Positions 1 to 6,744 of a stretch of DNA of 14,995 nt are shown here, one piece after another. The stretch's first letter is position 1, and each line of letters opens with the position of its first letter. The stretch spans positions 1-14,995 of the forward strand of contig CAMLSA010000077.1 of NCBI GenBank assembly GCA_946482655.1, written 5' to 3'. The stretch comes from an uncultured Sphingomonas sp. (GTDB lineage Bacteria > Pseudomonadota > Alphaproteobacteria > Sphingomonadales > Sphingomonadaceae). A model generated the notes under the pieces. It made no database searches. It was given only the letters and a program-made list of their open reading frames with translations, and was not told where the DNA came from. The position numbers were made by a program, and so were the translations under genes.

Positions 1-565
1 CCTCGGCGAGGCCGTTAGACCCCTCCTTGGCGAGATCGGCCGCCTCGCCGGCTTCGAGCAGCTTTGATCCGAACACGCCGGCCAGGCTGACGACGGTGAG
101 CAGCGCTGCGCCCAGCGGTCCGGTCAGGGCGCGTCCCAGCACGCCCGCCTTGCCGCCCATGTCGGCCATCGCTCCGGCGACCTGCGATCCCTGCTGGGCG
201 AGGATCAGAAACGGGTTCGTTCTGGCGGCAACCTGCGTTCCGATATCGGAGAGCTGGTAGCCAAAGTTCCGCATCGCGAACTGCGACCGCTGGGTCGCGG
301 CGGCGGCGTCCCGCTGCGCCTGGGCCGCCGCGCGGGATGCGGAGGAGAGCTTGTTCGTGGCGTCGGCCGACCGCTGGGCCTCGCCCGCCTGCCGGCGCAG
401 CGCGGCGGCGGACGAGCTGGTATCGGCGCCGAGCTTCCCGGCCGCGGCCGAAGCGCCGCCCGTGGCGGCGGTGAGCTTCTTCACTTCCTCGGCCGACAGG
501 CGCGTCTGCCCGATCAGCCCCGAGCCATCACCCTTCAGAAGGACGCGAAAAACAAGATCCGTCAT
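1..565 (-). CDS. Tail length tape measure protein, N-terminal part
   Basis: This gene runs off the left edge, and the first 188 residues are visible. It starts at the ATG at 565, which overlaps the stop of the preceding gene (ATGA). Residues 20-95 are an Ala/Gln/Arg-rich helical stretch typical of coiled-coil tape measures. Residues 102-135 hold the phage tape-measure N-terminal signature (YQLSDIGTQVAA, then NPFLILAQQGSQVAGA). A hydrophobic stretch follows at 150-166, which fits the membrane-active segments known in this family. The protein sets tail length and is threaded inside the tube by the chaperones encoded directly upstream. Position directly after the G/GT chaperones is the standard siphovirus order. 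The family call is secure; total length is unknown. Confidence 0.95.
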   Translation of the reverse strand, partial: MTDLVFRVLLKGDGSGLIGQTRLSAEEVKKLTAATGGASAAAGKLGADTSSSAAALRRQAGEAQRSADATNKLSSASRAAAQAQRDAAAATQRSQFAMRNFGYQLSDIGTQVAARTNPFLILAQQGSQVAGAMADMGGKAGVLGRALTGPLGAALLTVVSLAGVFGSKLLEAGEAADLAKEGSNGLAE

Positions 566-900
566 CGGCGTGCCAGGACGTTGAGCGCCTCGGCCTCCAT
601 CACCCGCATGTCGTGGAACCGGTCGGGCGACATCTGAACGCCGAGCATCTGCGCCGTCGCGGGCACCGCGGAATAGTCGATGCCGAGGCGCCGGCCGCTG
701 AGCGGATCGAAGCGCCATTGGGTCGCCATCGAATAGAACAGCCTGATCACCGGCTCGTCGCTCACGTCGATGAATATCTCGTCATCAGAGAAGCCGAAGC
801 GGGCGCGCAGCTGATCGGCCGCCGCTTCGGTCAGCGGATCGCCTGCCGTTGACTGGCCGCCGCCGCGCCGCCCGGCCCAGATCCGCGCGACGGCCTTCAA
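562..900 (-). CDS. Tail assembly chaperone, downstream frame (T domain, DUF1799-like)
   Basis: This 112-residue reading frame contains the DUF1799-type block: an acidic start, LFYSMATQWRF near the middle, then LGIDYSAV. It has no plausible ATG or GTG near its beginning. It opens in the -1 frame exactly at the end of the upstream chaperone gene, where a GGGAAAT heptamer sits just before the upstream stop. The likely product is therefore a fusion of 133 plus 112 residues (about 245), equivalent to the gpG-T fusion of lambda and the gp41/42 product of Mu. Independent initiation at the TTG at 900 is the alternative. The T part is expected to bind the tail tube protein while the G part coats the tape measure. 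Its stop overlaps the tape measure start. Confidence 0.85.
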   Translation of the reverse strand: MKAVARIWAGRRGGGQSTAGDPLTEAAADQLRARFGFSDDEIFIDVSDEPVIRLFYSMATQWRFDPLSGRRLGIDYSAVPATAQMLGVQMSPDRFHDMRVMEAEALNVLARR

Positions 901-906
901 TTTCCC
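897..906 (-). promoter_or_regulatory. Programmed -1 ribosomal frameshift site (GGGAAAT then TGA)
   Basis: Read on the minus strand in the frame of the upstream chaperone, the codons are GAG GGA AAT TGA. This forms a canonical X XXY YYZ heptamer (G GGA AAT) at 906-900, directly followed by the zero-frame stop. A -1 slip lets both tRNAs re-pair with GGG and AAA and continues into the DUF1799 frame at TTG. Four bases after the heptamer, a possible 9-bp stem pairs 895-887 with 863-855, with one G-U pair and a 23-nt loop. Lambda uses the near-identical GGGAAAG. The heptamer is seen directly; its activity is inferred. Confidence 0.85.
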
Positions 907-1298
907 TCGCGTATCTCCTGCCCGCCGGCCATGCAGACGCGGTAGGCGGCCAGGGTGCGTTCGAAGACATTGGGCTCGTTCATGAGCAGCCGGACATTCT
1001 CGTCGCTCCAGGGGAGCGGGTCGTCGTTCTCCGCATGCACGCCGCGCCAGTCGTCGGCGAAGAGCTGCAAGGCATCGCGCATGAGCGCCGAGGACTTGAC
1101 GTCGTCGCCGGCGGCCTTGGCCCTGGCGGAGGCGAGCAGCCGCTCCTGGATTTCCTCCTCGAGCGCATCGCGATCGTCGACCTTCAGCAGCATGAACCGC
1201 ATCTCGATCGCGTTCTCGATGATCCTGCCGTCCTCGGTCACGCCCGGCCAGGTGACGGGCCACCAGGCGCGGGGTTTGGCGACGATCTTGAAAGCCAT
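897..1298 (-). CDS. Tail assembly chaperone, upstream frame (G domain)
   Basis: This is a 133-residue protein between the tail tube and tape measure genes, where siphoviruses encode the tail assembly chaperone. The N-terminus (WWPVTWPGVTEDGRI) is followed by mostly helical sequence with an acidic, Glu-rich middle (DDRDALEEEIQERLL). The ATG at 1298 is preceded by GGGAG at a good distance. The gene ends in GGA AAT TGA, a -1 slippery site that would fuse a minority of product to the next frame. The protein should bind the hydrophobic tape measure and keep it soluble before the tube polymerises around it. The function rests on position, size and the frameshift signal rather than on a strong motif. 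Confidence 0.85.
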   Translation of the reverse strand: MAFKIVAKPRAWWPVTWPGVTEDGRIIENAIEMRFMLLKVDDRDALEEEIQERLLASARAKAAGDDVKSSALMRDALQLFADDWRGVHAENDDPLPWSDENVRLLMNEPNVFERTLAAYRVCMAGGQEIREGN

Positions 1299-1321
1299 GA
1301 TGGTTCTCCCTGCCAGGCGTT

Positions 1322-1345
1322 GGGCGGACGCCGAAGCGCCCGCCC
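1322..1345 (-). terminator. Stable UUCG hairpin after the tail tube gene
   Basis: On the minus strand, GGGCGGGCGC and GCGTCCGCCC form a 10-bp stem (one G-U) closed by a C(TTCG)G tetraloop, one of the most stable RNA loops known. It starts 13 bases after the tail tube stop. No T-run follows, so it is not a classic intrinsic terminator. It is more likely an mRNA 3'-end stabiliser or partial attenuator that raises tube expression over the downstream chaperone genes. Confidence 0.5.
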
Positions 1346-1357
1346 GGCTCGCGGTGG

Positions 1358-2299
1358 TTATTTCGTGGTGAAGATGACGTCGTCCTGGCCGGCCGAGGTG
1401 ACGTTCAGCTTGTAGCCCATGTCGATCATCGGGACGTCGTCCTCCTCCGAGATGTCGATCGACGTGATCTCGAGGTTGGCGCTGTCCATCTGGACGATGT
1501 AGCCCGCGGCCGTGCCCTGGATGAGCTGCGTCGCGACATGCGCCCCGCTCAGCAAACTGGTGAAATAATTCTTGCTGGCGACGTCGGGCGCTTCGCCGAC
1601 GATCCGCCCGGTGATCTCGTGATTGCCGCGCTTCACATAGTTACCGCCGACTAGGTTGCGCAGCGCGATATTGGCGTTGGCGTCGCCGGTGAACGAACGC
1701 AGCACCAGCGCATAGCCGTCGAGCGTGAAATCGGTGTTGACCGTGTTCACTTCGAGCGGCGTCTTCCAGCGCGTCAGCGTCGGCGCGCCCGGCGTGTTCT
1801 GCACCACCTGGTTGCTCGCCGGAATGAGCATGGTGAAATCGAACTTCAGGAACGGGATCTGGCCGGCGGTGAAGTCCCAGCCAAAGGTGCCGCGTCCGCC
1901 CAGGCCGACGCGCTTCTGGTTGTTGTACCAGTCGTACATCGCGAACGACGACATCGCACCACCGGGCGCCACCATCTTCTGGACGGCCTTCTCGGTCGCG
2001 GTCAGCGTCGGCGCACCCATGCCGCAGCATTCGAGCAGCTCCATCCAGGCCGGCGCGACATCGGCGGTTCCCGAGCCCTGCAGCTCGACTTCGAAGCTGT
2101 TGCGCTTCCGCGGATTGCCATGGATCGACTGCTGGCCGCCGATATGGCGGGTGTCGAGCTCGCGGCGGATCTGGTCGACCTCGATCGGCGTCGACGTGAA
2201 GCGGCGGGTCAATATGGCATTGTCCGCCACCGTCAGCGCGGGATCGGTAGCATAAGTGCCCTCTTTCCCTCCGAGAATGACCTTTGCGATAGTGGTCAT
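1358..2299 (-). CDS. Major tail tube protein
   Basis: This 313-residue protein is the only large structural gene between the tail terminator and the tail chaperones, which is the place of the tail tube gene in long-tailed phages. It opens MTTIAKVILGGKEGTY and includes a GTFGWDFTAG block and a C-terminal region rich in beta-type segments (YIVQMDSANLEITSIDIS). It has no sheath-like partner upstream, so it should build the whole tube of a non-contractile tail. The ATG at 2299 overlaps the stop of the previous gene by ATGA. A strong hairpin follows the stop. It is longer than the lambda tube protein (about 246 residues), which may mean an extra surface domain. I place it by context and composition, not by a diagnostic motif. 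Confidence 0.8.
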   Translation of the reverse strand: MTTIAKVILGGKEGTYATDPALTVADNAILTRRFTSTPIEVDQIRRELDTRHIGGQQSIHGNPRKRNSFEVELQGSGTADVAPAWMELLECCGMGAPTLTATEKAVQKMVAPGGAMSSFAMYDWYNNQKRVGLGGRGTFGWDFTAGQIPFLKFDFTMLIPASNQVVQNTPGAPTLTRWKTPLEVNTVNTDFTLDGYALVLRSFTGDANANIALRNLVGGNYVKRGNHEITGRIVGEAPDVASKNYFTSLLSGAHVATQLIQGTAAGYIVQMDSANLEITSIDISEEDDVPMIDMGYKLNVTSAGQDDVIFTTK

Positions 2300-2574
2300 G
2301 ACTTACTCCTGGCCAGGCCGTCAGTCGGCCATTCATCGGGGTGCGTGATCGGATCGTTGCGGCCGAGCTCGGCGAGCCTGGCAACGCGGGCGGGCCCGTT
2401 CATGGGCAGGCCCCAATGATCGAGCGGACGGTTATTCTCGTCGCGGTCCCGCGGCGCGGTCGGCAGATCCGGCTCCACAGCCTTCACTTTCTTGCCGCGC
2501 CCCGGCTTCTGCTCGGCGCCGCCGGCAGCGTCCTGGTCCTCGGGTCCGGCTGCGCCGGTCTCGGGAACTTCCAT
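2296..2574 (-). CDS. Small hypothetical protein between tail terminator and tail tube
   Basis: This is a 92-residue, charged, Pro-rich and probably largely disordered protein (PETGAAGPEDQ at the start, then GRGKKVKAVEPD). A more ordered end follows, with PLDHWGLPMNGPARVARL. I do not recognise a family. It is very likely real: AGGAGG lies just before its ATG, its start overlaps the stop of the tail terminator gene (TAATG), and its own stop overlaps the tail tube start (ATGA). This tight coupling to two tail genes suggests a tail assembly or minor tail role, but the sequence does not show which. Confidence 0.75.
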   Translation of the reverse strand: MEVPETGAAGPEDQDAAGGAEQKPGRGKKVKAVEPDLPTAPRDRDENNRPLDHWGLPMNGPARVARLAELGRNDPITHPDEWPTDGLARSKS

Positions 2575-2990
2575 TATAACCTCCTCAGATGATAACCGGT
2601 CCTAAAGCGGACCGCCCATGCGATCGTCTGTCCGTCGGCGGACAGTAGATCACCGCCGAGATACTCGGTCGGCCCGCTGGCTTCCGGGTGCGTCCACCCG
2701 AACAGCGCGTCGCGCGTGCCGTCGCGCATGATGCGCAGCCGATCATCGAGCTTGTCGGATCTGCGGCCCTGCGCTTCGAGGACGAGCGCGATCATGAAGT
2801 CGACGTCGACCTTCTGACTCGATGCTCCGACCAGCGTGTTCGGTTTGCCGATCTCACGGGGGAAGACGATATATCCCGCGGGCAGCGATCCGGCCGGCGG
2901 CGCCTGCTTGAGCGCGGCCCATTCGAGCTCGCCGCCGATCTGCTTGAAGCCCAGCCCGGCGAGCTGAGTCCGAATAGGCTCCGGGTTCAT
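2574..2990 (-). CDS. Tail terminator / completion protein (Mu gp37-like position)
   Basis: This 138-residue protein follows the virion morphogenesis gene and precedes the tail tube, the usual place of the tail terminator that caps the tube and joins it to the head. Visible features are an N-terminal helix (PIRTQLAGLGFKQIG), a central strand region (DVDFMIALVLEAQGRR), and a C-terminal strand region (GQTIAWAVRFRTGYHLRRL). The small alpha/beta shape with a long central strand fits tail terminators. Its ATG at 2990 overlaps the previous stop (ATGA), and its stop overlaps the next start. The call is supported by position and shape; no catalytic motif applies. Confidence 0.72.
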   Translation of the reverse strand: MNPEPIRTQLAGLGFKQIGGELEWAALKQAPPAGSLPAGYIVFPREIGKPNTLVGASSQKVDVDFMIALVLEAQGRRSDKLDDRLRIMRDGTRDALFGWTHPEASGPTEYLGGDLLSADGQTIAWAVRFRTGYHLRRL

Positions 2991-3547
2991 GGCTGGATCT
3001 CGCCACCGCCGGCGCCACGCTGGAAATGCTGCGCGATGATATGCAGCACTTCGTCAACCCCATCGGCCGACAGGCCCATATAAGGGCGAGCGGGAATCGT
3101 GATCGACTGGCGCGGCCCGAACGGCGTGTTGAGCGCGCGCGCGGTGAAGTGGGTCGAGCCGTCATGGCCAGGCTTGCTGCGCGCCTCGCCGGGCCGTGCT
3201 CGGATGGTGCCGCCGCGTTGATGGATCTCCGCATACTCGGCCGCGCCACCCGATGCCTCAGGCCCAGCGGCGGCATAGTCGGGCCCCCAATCCTCACGAA
3301 GCGACCGGCGCAGGTCCCCGGACAGGGTGAGCGTCTGACCGCCATCCTCGCGCGCGCTCTGAGACTGTTTCCACGGCACGCCGTCCGGCCCGGTCTCGGT
3401 GCGAAACCGCTCCTCGGCCTCCTCGACCAGATAGTGGGCGATCGCCGCCCAGGCGGGCGTCATGTTCGCCGCGGCGTCCTCGAGCCCCTTCAGGCCGACG
3501 CTCAGCCGGTCCTCGAGCTCGATCGAGAGGTTGAGGCCCCCCGTCAC
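2987..3547 (-). CDS. Phage virion morphogenesis protein (Phage_tail_S / Mu gpG family)
   Basis: The protein has 186 residues if it starts at the GTG at 3547, which lies 10 bases after the preceding stop and has GGTAGG upstream. An open frame continues further upstream, but that sequence reads like a shadow of the previous gene. Family hallmarks are DGVPWKQSQSAR, then LTLSGDLRRSL near the middle, then YAEIHQRGGTIRARPG, which matches the conserved IHQxGG motif, and ITIPARPYMGLS near the end. Members complete the tail or head-tail junction (P2 gpS, Mu gpG). In Mu this gene precedes the protease. Here it lies downstream of the capsid and gp36-like genes, closer to a tail-module position. The family call is strong. 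Confidence 0.92.
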   Translation of the reverse strand: MTGGLNLSIELEDRLSVGLKGLEDAAANMTPAWAAIAHYLVEEAEERFRTETGPDGVPWKQSQSAREDGGQTLTLSGDLRRSLREDWGPDYAAAGPEASGGAAEYAEIHQRGGTIRARPGEARSKPGHDGSTHFTARALNTPFGPRQSITIPARPYMGLSADGVDEVLHIIAQHFQRGAGGGEIQP

Positions 3548-3557
3548 AATCTGGCGC

Positions 3558-4295
3558 CTACCATGTTGAGTTACGCCCGCCCGGATAGGCCCGGCGCCCT
3601 TCCGTGAACACGATCGGCGCGTCGCTTTCCGCCGAGGCCGGCTGATCGGCTCCAGGGATGCTGAGCGGCAGCGCCCCCGACGAGATCCGCTCGAGCAGCC
3701 GATTGGCCGCCTTGGCGCCATCGGCCACCCCCTCGGGAGCCCCGCGGGGATAGAGCCTGGCGCGCGCGAGATCCGCGAGCGCCGTCTTGATCGCGTCCGG
3801 CACGGTCTCGAGCGGCACGGCGTACCGGCCGCCGAGATTGATGTCGACGATGCCCTGGGCGTCGCGCAGCGCGGCGATCAGCATCGCGCGATCGATGCGC
3901 CCGGCCCCGGTGCCGTCCGTCATCCGAACGACCTCCTCGAGCCCGAAGCGGTCGACGAAATCCGAAATCGAGAGATAGGCGACCGAGCCGTCCGGCATCG
4001 TCCAGGTGCCGTCGACGACGGCGACCTCGAGCTCGGCTTCGATCAGGCCTTCCGCGTCCGCGGCCGGCACCGCCTTCAGCGTGACCAGGTAGCGCTCGCC
4101 ATCGGTGCCGCCGCTGATCGATCCAATGACCGCTTCGCCGTCGAGCTCGGCCGACACGGCAAGAGCCGCGCTGCCCGAGACCAAGCCGCGCGACACGGCC
4201 GCGATCGCATCGATCGACGCCACCGCCTGGCCCAGCTCGAAGACGTGCTGAAGCGCCTCTTCAGGCTGCTTTATGATGGCTTGCAACGCGATCAT
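3558..4295 (-). CDS. gp36-like DUF1320 head-tail connector with extra N-terminal domain
   Basis: This is a 245-residue protein. Residues about 106-212 match the DUF1320 (Mu gp36) pattern: YLSISDFVDRFG, then DRAMLIAALRDAQGIVDINLGGRY, then a helical LADLARARLYPRGAPEGV. These proteins act at the head-tail connection. Residues 1-100 form a separate domain with strand-like stretches (GSAALAVSAELDGEAV, ERYLVTLKAVPAADAEGLIEAEL) not found in the usual gp36 of about 140 residues. The tail end (215-245) is Pro/Ser rich and looks flexible. The ATG at 4295 is preceded by GAGGG, which overlaps the stop of a 19-codon ORF, so initiation may be coupled. The core call is strong; the N-terminal domain is unassigned. 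Confidence 0.88.
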   Translation of the reverse strand: MIALQAIIKQPEEALQHVFELGQAVASIDAIAAVSRGLVSGSAALAVSAELDGEAVIGSISGGTDGERYLVTLKAVPAADAEGLIEAELEVAVVDGTWTMPDGSVAYLSISDFVDRFGLEEVVRMTDGTGAGRIDRAMLIAALRDAQGIVDINLGGRYAVPLETVPDAIKTALADLARARLYPRGAPEGVADGAKAANRLLERISSGALPLSIPGADQPASAESDAPIVFTEGRRAYPGGRNSTW

Positions 4296-4304
4296 CGGCC
4301 GCCC

Positions 4305-4364
4305 TCAACACCCGATGACCAGGCCGACGATCGACAAATACGCTGCCACCGCCGTCCTGATCAT
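4305..4364 (-). CDS. Possible 19-residue hydrophobic peptide or leader ORF
   Basis: This is a short frame, ATG at 4364 to TGA at 4305, in the gap before the gp36-like gene. It encodes MIRTAVAAYLSIVGLVIGC, a single hydrophobic segment ending in Cys. AGGGGG lies eight bases upstream of the ATG. Its stop lies against the GAGGG ribosome binding site of the next gene, so its translation could open that site. It may be a tiny membrane peptide, a coupling leader, or chance. Ribosome profiling or conservation would be needed to decide. Confidence 0.35.
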   Translation of the reverse strand: MIRTAVAAYLSIVGLVIGC

Positions 4365-4389
4365 CGGGGCGCCCCCTAACTGGTGGTGA

Positions 4390-4734
4390 TTACTCGGCCG
4401 GCTTGGCCTGGGCGGCGATCTCCGCGCGCTTCTCCCCGATCGCCTTGATCAGATCGTCGCGCTCGAGCTTCGGCTCCTTGGGGATGCCGAGCTTCTTGGC
4501 GACGGCGCCGAGCTGTTGCGGCGTCATGCTCGCCAGCGGCGCCTCGAGCGCCTGCTGGGCTTCCACGACGATCGGCGAGAAGGCCTCGATGGCGCCACGC
4601 GCGAGCAGCTCGGCGACGGGACCGCTCTCGTCGGCCTTGTACGCCTCGAGCTCCTCGTCGCTGAAGGTGACGGTTTCCCCCTCGAGATAGAGCTTGTTGT
4701 TGTGGTTGACACCATGTTTGGCCCGGAAGCCCAT
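4390..4734 (-). CDS. Small Mu gp35-position protein with HeH-like C-terminus
   Basis: This is a 114-residue protein between the major capsid and the gp36-like gene, the place of gp35 in Mu. Residues 1-50 (GFRAKHGVNHNNKLYLEGE, then FSDEELEAYK and LLARGAIE) resemble the short N-terminal domain seen in Mu/FluMu proteins at this position. Residues 70-104 (MTPQQLGAVAKKLGI, then LERDDLIKAIGEKRAE) look like a helix-extension-helix or SAP-like fold, a small nucleic-acid or protein binding unit. The ATG at 4734 has AGGAGA at an ideal distance, which decides the start within a longer open frame. A hairpin cluster separates it from the capsid gene. The role is likely capsid or connector accessory. Confidence 0.75.
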   Translation of the reverse strand: MGFRAKHGVNHNNKLYLEGETVTFSDEELEAYKADESGPVAELLARGAIEAFSPIVVEAQQALEAPLASMTPQQLGAVAKKLGIPKEPKLERDDLIKAIGEKRAEIAAQAKPAE

Positions 4735-4750
4735 CGTCGTTCTCCTGCTG

Positions 4751-4819
4751 GGTTTTCGGGAGAGCGGGTGAGCCGCTCCCCGGAAAACCCCGGCGCTGGA
4801 TTCGGGTTCAGCGCCGGGG
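4751..4819 (-). terminator. Two overlapping hairpins after the major capsid gene
   Basis: On the minus strand, an 11-bp perfect stem (CCCCGGCGCTG, 10-nt loop, CAGCGCCGGGG; 4819-4788) is followed by TTTTCC, a short-tailed intrinsic terminator shape. A second 17-position stem (4789-4751, two mismatches, 5-nt loop) starts inside the first. It uses the GG-TTTT segment as its own 5' arm, so the two structures are mutually exclusive at the junction. This suggests partial termination or attenuation that lowers expression of genes after the capsid gene, or an mRNA 3'-end stabiliser. A further repeated TCGGCCGA lies at 4825-4832 and 4838-4845. Confidence 0.6.
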
Positions 4820-4856
4820 AGCGATCGGCCGACGCCCTCGGCCGACCGGGTTACGG

Positions 4857-5783
4857 TCAGGCGATGGCGGCGTCGAAAAGGTAGCCCGCGTCCGAGGCGA
4901 TGAAGCGCTCCCTGACGCTCTCGCCGGTCCGGACGGAGATGCCGCCGCGCATGCCCATGTCCGGATCCTCGCGCTGAGCTGCGATGCGGCTGCCCCACTC
5001 GAAGGTGCCGAGGAAGGTTACCGCGCCCTTCGCCTGGACAACCGGCGCTTTGTAGGCCAGCGCGAGCTGCTTGCCCCAAAGCCGGGCAAGGCTGGGGGTC
5101 TGTCCGCGCTTCGCGCTGTTCGCACGCGCCTGGCCGACCAGGACCTCGTCGACTTCGAACAGCTCGGCCACCTGCTGGCGGGTGACGTTGCCCTTGGCAG
5201 CACCGGTGCCGAGGCAAGCCTCGACGATTTCGGGATGCGAGCGGAAGGTGGTCCAGGTCGCCTGGCCGAAGATCATCTGGTTGGGCCGCATCAGCGGTAC
5301 GTCGAGCGCCGCGTTGATGGTGGCGATCGGCGTCGAGGACGCATGGCTGAACTGGCTGGTGCCGCTCAGCGTCTGTTTGAGCCCGCTCGCATAGTTCGCG
5401 GCGGCGAACACCAGGTCCGCGACGCGCTTCTCGCGATCGAGCGCGATCAGCTCCTGGAGGAACATGACTTCGTTACCGAGCGGATCGTATCGCTCGTCGG
5501 CATTTTCCATGTCGGCCCGCGGCACGCCGCCGTCGAGCGCATGGTCCTCGGTGGAGTCCGTGACCTCGCTCGCCTCGAGCGTTACCTCGTTGGGCTTCGA
5601 CCGGCGGCCGACGCGAGTGTCGGGGATGTTGAAGAACGTGTCCGTCGCATAGGACAGAAAGGTGAATTTTTGCGCGTCCACCGGGATGCGCGGCGCCACC
5701 AGGTCCGCGATGTAGTTCTTGTTGGCATAGGCGACCGCGATCGCGGTGAGCGCCGGGTCGATAGGATAAGGGGAAAGCGACAC
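4857..5783 (-). CDS. Major capsid protein
   Basis: This 308-residue protein starts at a GTG (5783) with a perfect AGGAGG seven bases upstream. It opens SLSPYPIDPALTAIAVAYAN. Conserved-looking blocks include DLVAPRIPVDAQKFTFLSY near the N-terminus, then VMFLQELIALDREKRVADLVF, MIFGQATWTTFRSHPEI, and a C-terminal GGISVRTGESVRERFI. This is the pattern of HK97-fold capsid proteins of transposable siphoviruses. It follows the protease/scaffold and cement genes, as expected for a head module. The strong ribosome binding site fits the most abundant virion protein. No N-terminal delta-domain is obvious, consistent with a separate scaffold being made from the protease gene. The call is secure by order and pattern. 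Confidence 0.92.
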   Translation of the reverse strand: MSLSPYPIDPALTAIAVAYANKNYIADLVAPRIPVDAQKFTFLSYATDTFFNIPDTRVGRRSKPNEVTLEASEVTDSTEDHALDGGVPRADMENADERYDPLGNEVMFLQELIALDREKRVADLVFAAANYASGLKQTLSGTSQFSHASSTPIATINAALDVPLMRPNQMIFGQATWTTFRSHPEIVEACLGTGAAKGNVTRQQVAELFEVDEVLVGQARANSAKRGQTPSLARLWGKQLALAYKAPVVQAKGAVTFLGTFEWGSRIAAQREDPDMGMRGGISVRTGESVRERFIASDAGYLFDAAIA

Positions 5784-5830
5784 TTTGCGGCCTCCTGTTG
5801 CCGATTAACGAAAGGGTTGAGCGCGGCCGA

Positions 5831-6214
5831 TCAGGCGCCCTGCATCGTGCTGGGCGCGATCTTCACCAGGCCGATGTCGCCATCGACGCCGCTGACCATG
5901 GCGATGCCGATGATCTCGACATTGGCACCCTGGGCGGGGGCCGCCGCGACGGCCTTGCCGTTCGCGTCCGAGGTGAGTTTGGCGCCGCGCGTGATGGTGC
6001 CGCCATAGTCGACCTCGCGGATCCCGTCCGTGTGGACGTCGACGGGCTCGCCGCTTGCGGCGGCGATCTCGGTCGAGACGCCGATATGGAGGTTCGCCGC
6101 GGCGGCCGACTGGACGACGGAATTGTCCGCCGAGCCGAACTTGATGATGCGACGCGCCGAGATGGCGCCGCCCGCCGAGAAATTCTTGGTGCCCTGGGCC
6201 GACATGCCGGTCAT
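5831..6214 (-). CDS. Capsid cement / decoration protein
   Basis: This is a 127-residue protein just upstream of the capsid gene. Its sequence is that of small beta-rich cement proteins: RIIKFGSADNSVVQSAAAA, then IGVSTEIAAASGEPVDV, an EVDYGGTITRGAKLTSDANG block, and IGIAMVSGVDGDIGLVKIAP at the end. The alternating strands with YGG and TRGA turns are characteristic. Such proteins bind the outside of the shell and stabilise it after expansion. GGAG lies seven bases before the ATG at 6214; a second Met at codon 4 is possible as the start. Confidence in the family is good, based on pattern and gene order. Confidence 0.85.
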   Translation of the reverse strand: MTGMSAQGTKNFSAGGAISARRIIKFGSADNSVVQSAAAANLHIGVSTEIAAASGEPVDVHTDGIREVDYGGTITRGAKLTSDANGKAVAAAPAQGANVEIIGIAMVSGVDGDIGLVKIAPSTMQGA

Positions 6215-6252
6215 TGGATGCTCCGTGGTTGCGTTTCGGGGTTAGGTGACGA

Positions 6253-6744
6253 TCAGGCGCCGTTCTTCTCGACGTGCCGGACCGCCGCCGCGATCGTGAT
6301 CATGCGGCCCGCCTTGTGCTCGGACTCCATGAACGACTGCGCCTTCTTGGCGAGCTCGTCGGCGCTGAGCGGCTCCGGCTTGTCCTTGCCGGGGGCCTTC
6401 TCGCCGAACGAGATCATCGGCGCGGCCTGGTCGAACAGCTTGCGGAATGCAGCGTTCGGGGTGAGCTCGGCCGCGCCATCGCCCTCGCCGAAGGAGACGG
6501 TCTCGACGCTCTCGAGCTGATCCATGATGCCGATGACGAGATCCTTGCCGGCCGGCAGCAAAAGCCCGGCCGTGACCTGGGCTTCGACGAACGAAAGGTT
6601 CGAGGCATGCTGCGCCTTCTTGGCGGCCTCGGCCGCGGCTTTGTCGCGAGCGTCGGCAGCCGCCTCGCGCTCCTCGAGCGTCTTCTCGCGCTCGGCGAAC
6701 GACGCCAGCTTGGCCTTTTCCTGGTCGGGAGTGATGCCCGTCAT
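6253..6744 (-). CDS. Nested scaffold protein from internal start (Mu Z-like)
   Basis: Within the protease gene, in the same frame, Met155 (ATG at 6744) is preceded by CAGGAG with six bases of spacing, far better than the site of the full-length gene. Translation from here gives 163 residues that begin MTGITPDQEKAKLASF and continue as a charged helical, coiled-coil-like protein. This is the arrangement of Mu I/Z and lambda C/Nu3, where the scaffold is made in excess from an internal start. The start site and its Shine-Dalgarno sequence are seen directly; the product itself is inferred. Confidence 0.75.
   Translation of the reverse strand: MTGITPDQEKAKLASFAEREKTLEEREAAADARDKAAAEAAKKAQHASNLSFVEAQVTAGLLLPAGKDLVIGIMDQLESVETVSFGEGDGAAELTPNAAFRKLFDQAAPMISFGEKAPGKDKPEPLSADELAKKAQSFMESEHKAGRMITIAAAVRHVEKNGA

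Noticed and set aside
562..1263. A continuous 233-codon frame as a single gene covering both chaperone frames
   Set aside because: Its first half is an Arg-rich shadow of the upstream chaperone gene. Only the part after the slippery site (900 to 562) carries protein-like sequence.
3548..3721. Longer start for the virion morphogenesis gene
   Set aside because: The extension is a Ser/Arg-rich shadow of the gp36-like gene and overlaps it. Family-like sequence begins at the GTG at 3547.
4735..5217. Extension of the 114-residue gp35-position gene far upstream
   Set aside because: The extra part is a shadow of the capsid gene and the hairpin region, while the ATG at 4734 has a proper AGGAGA site.
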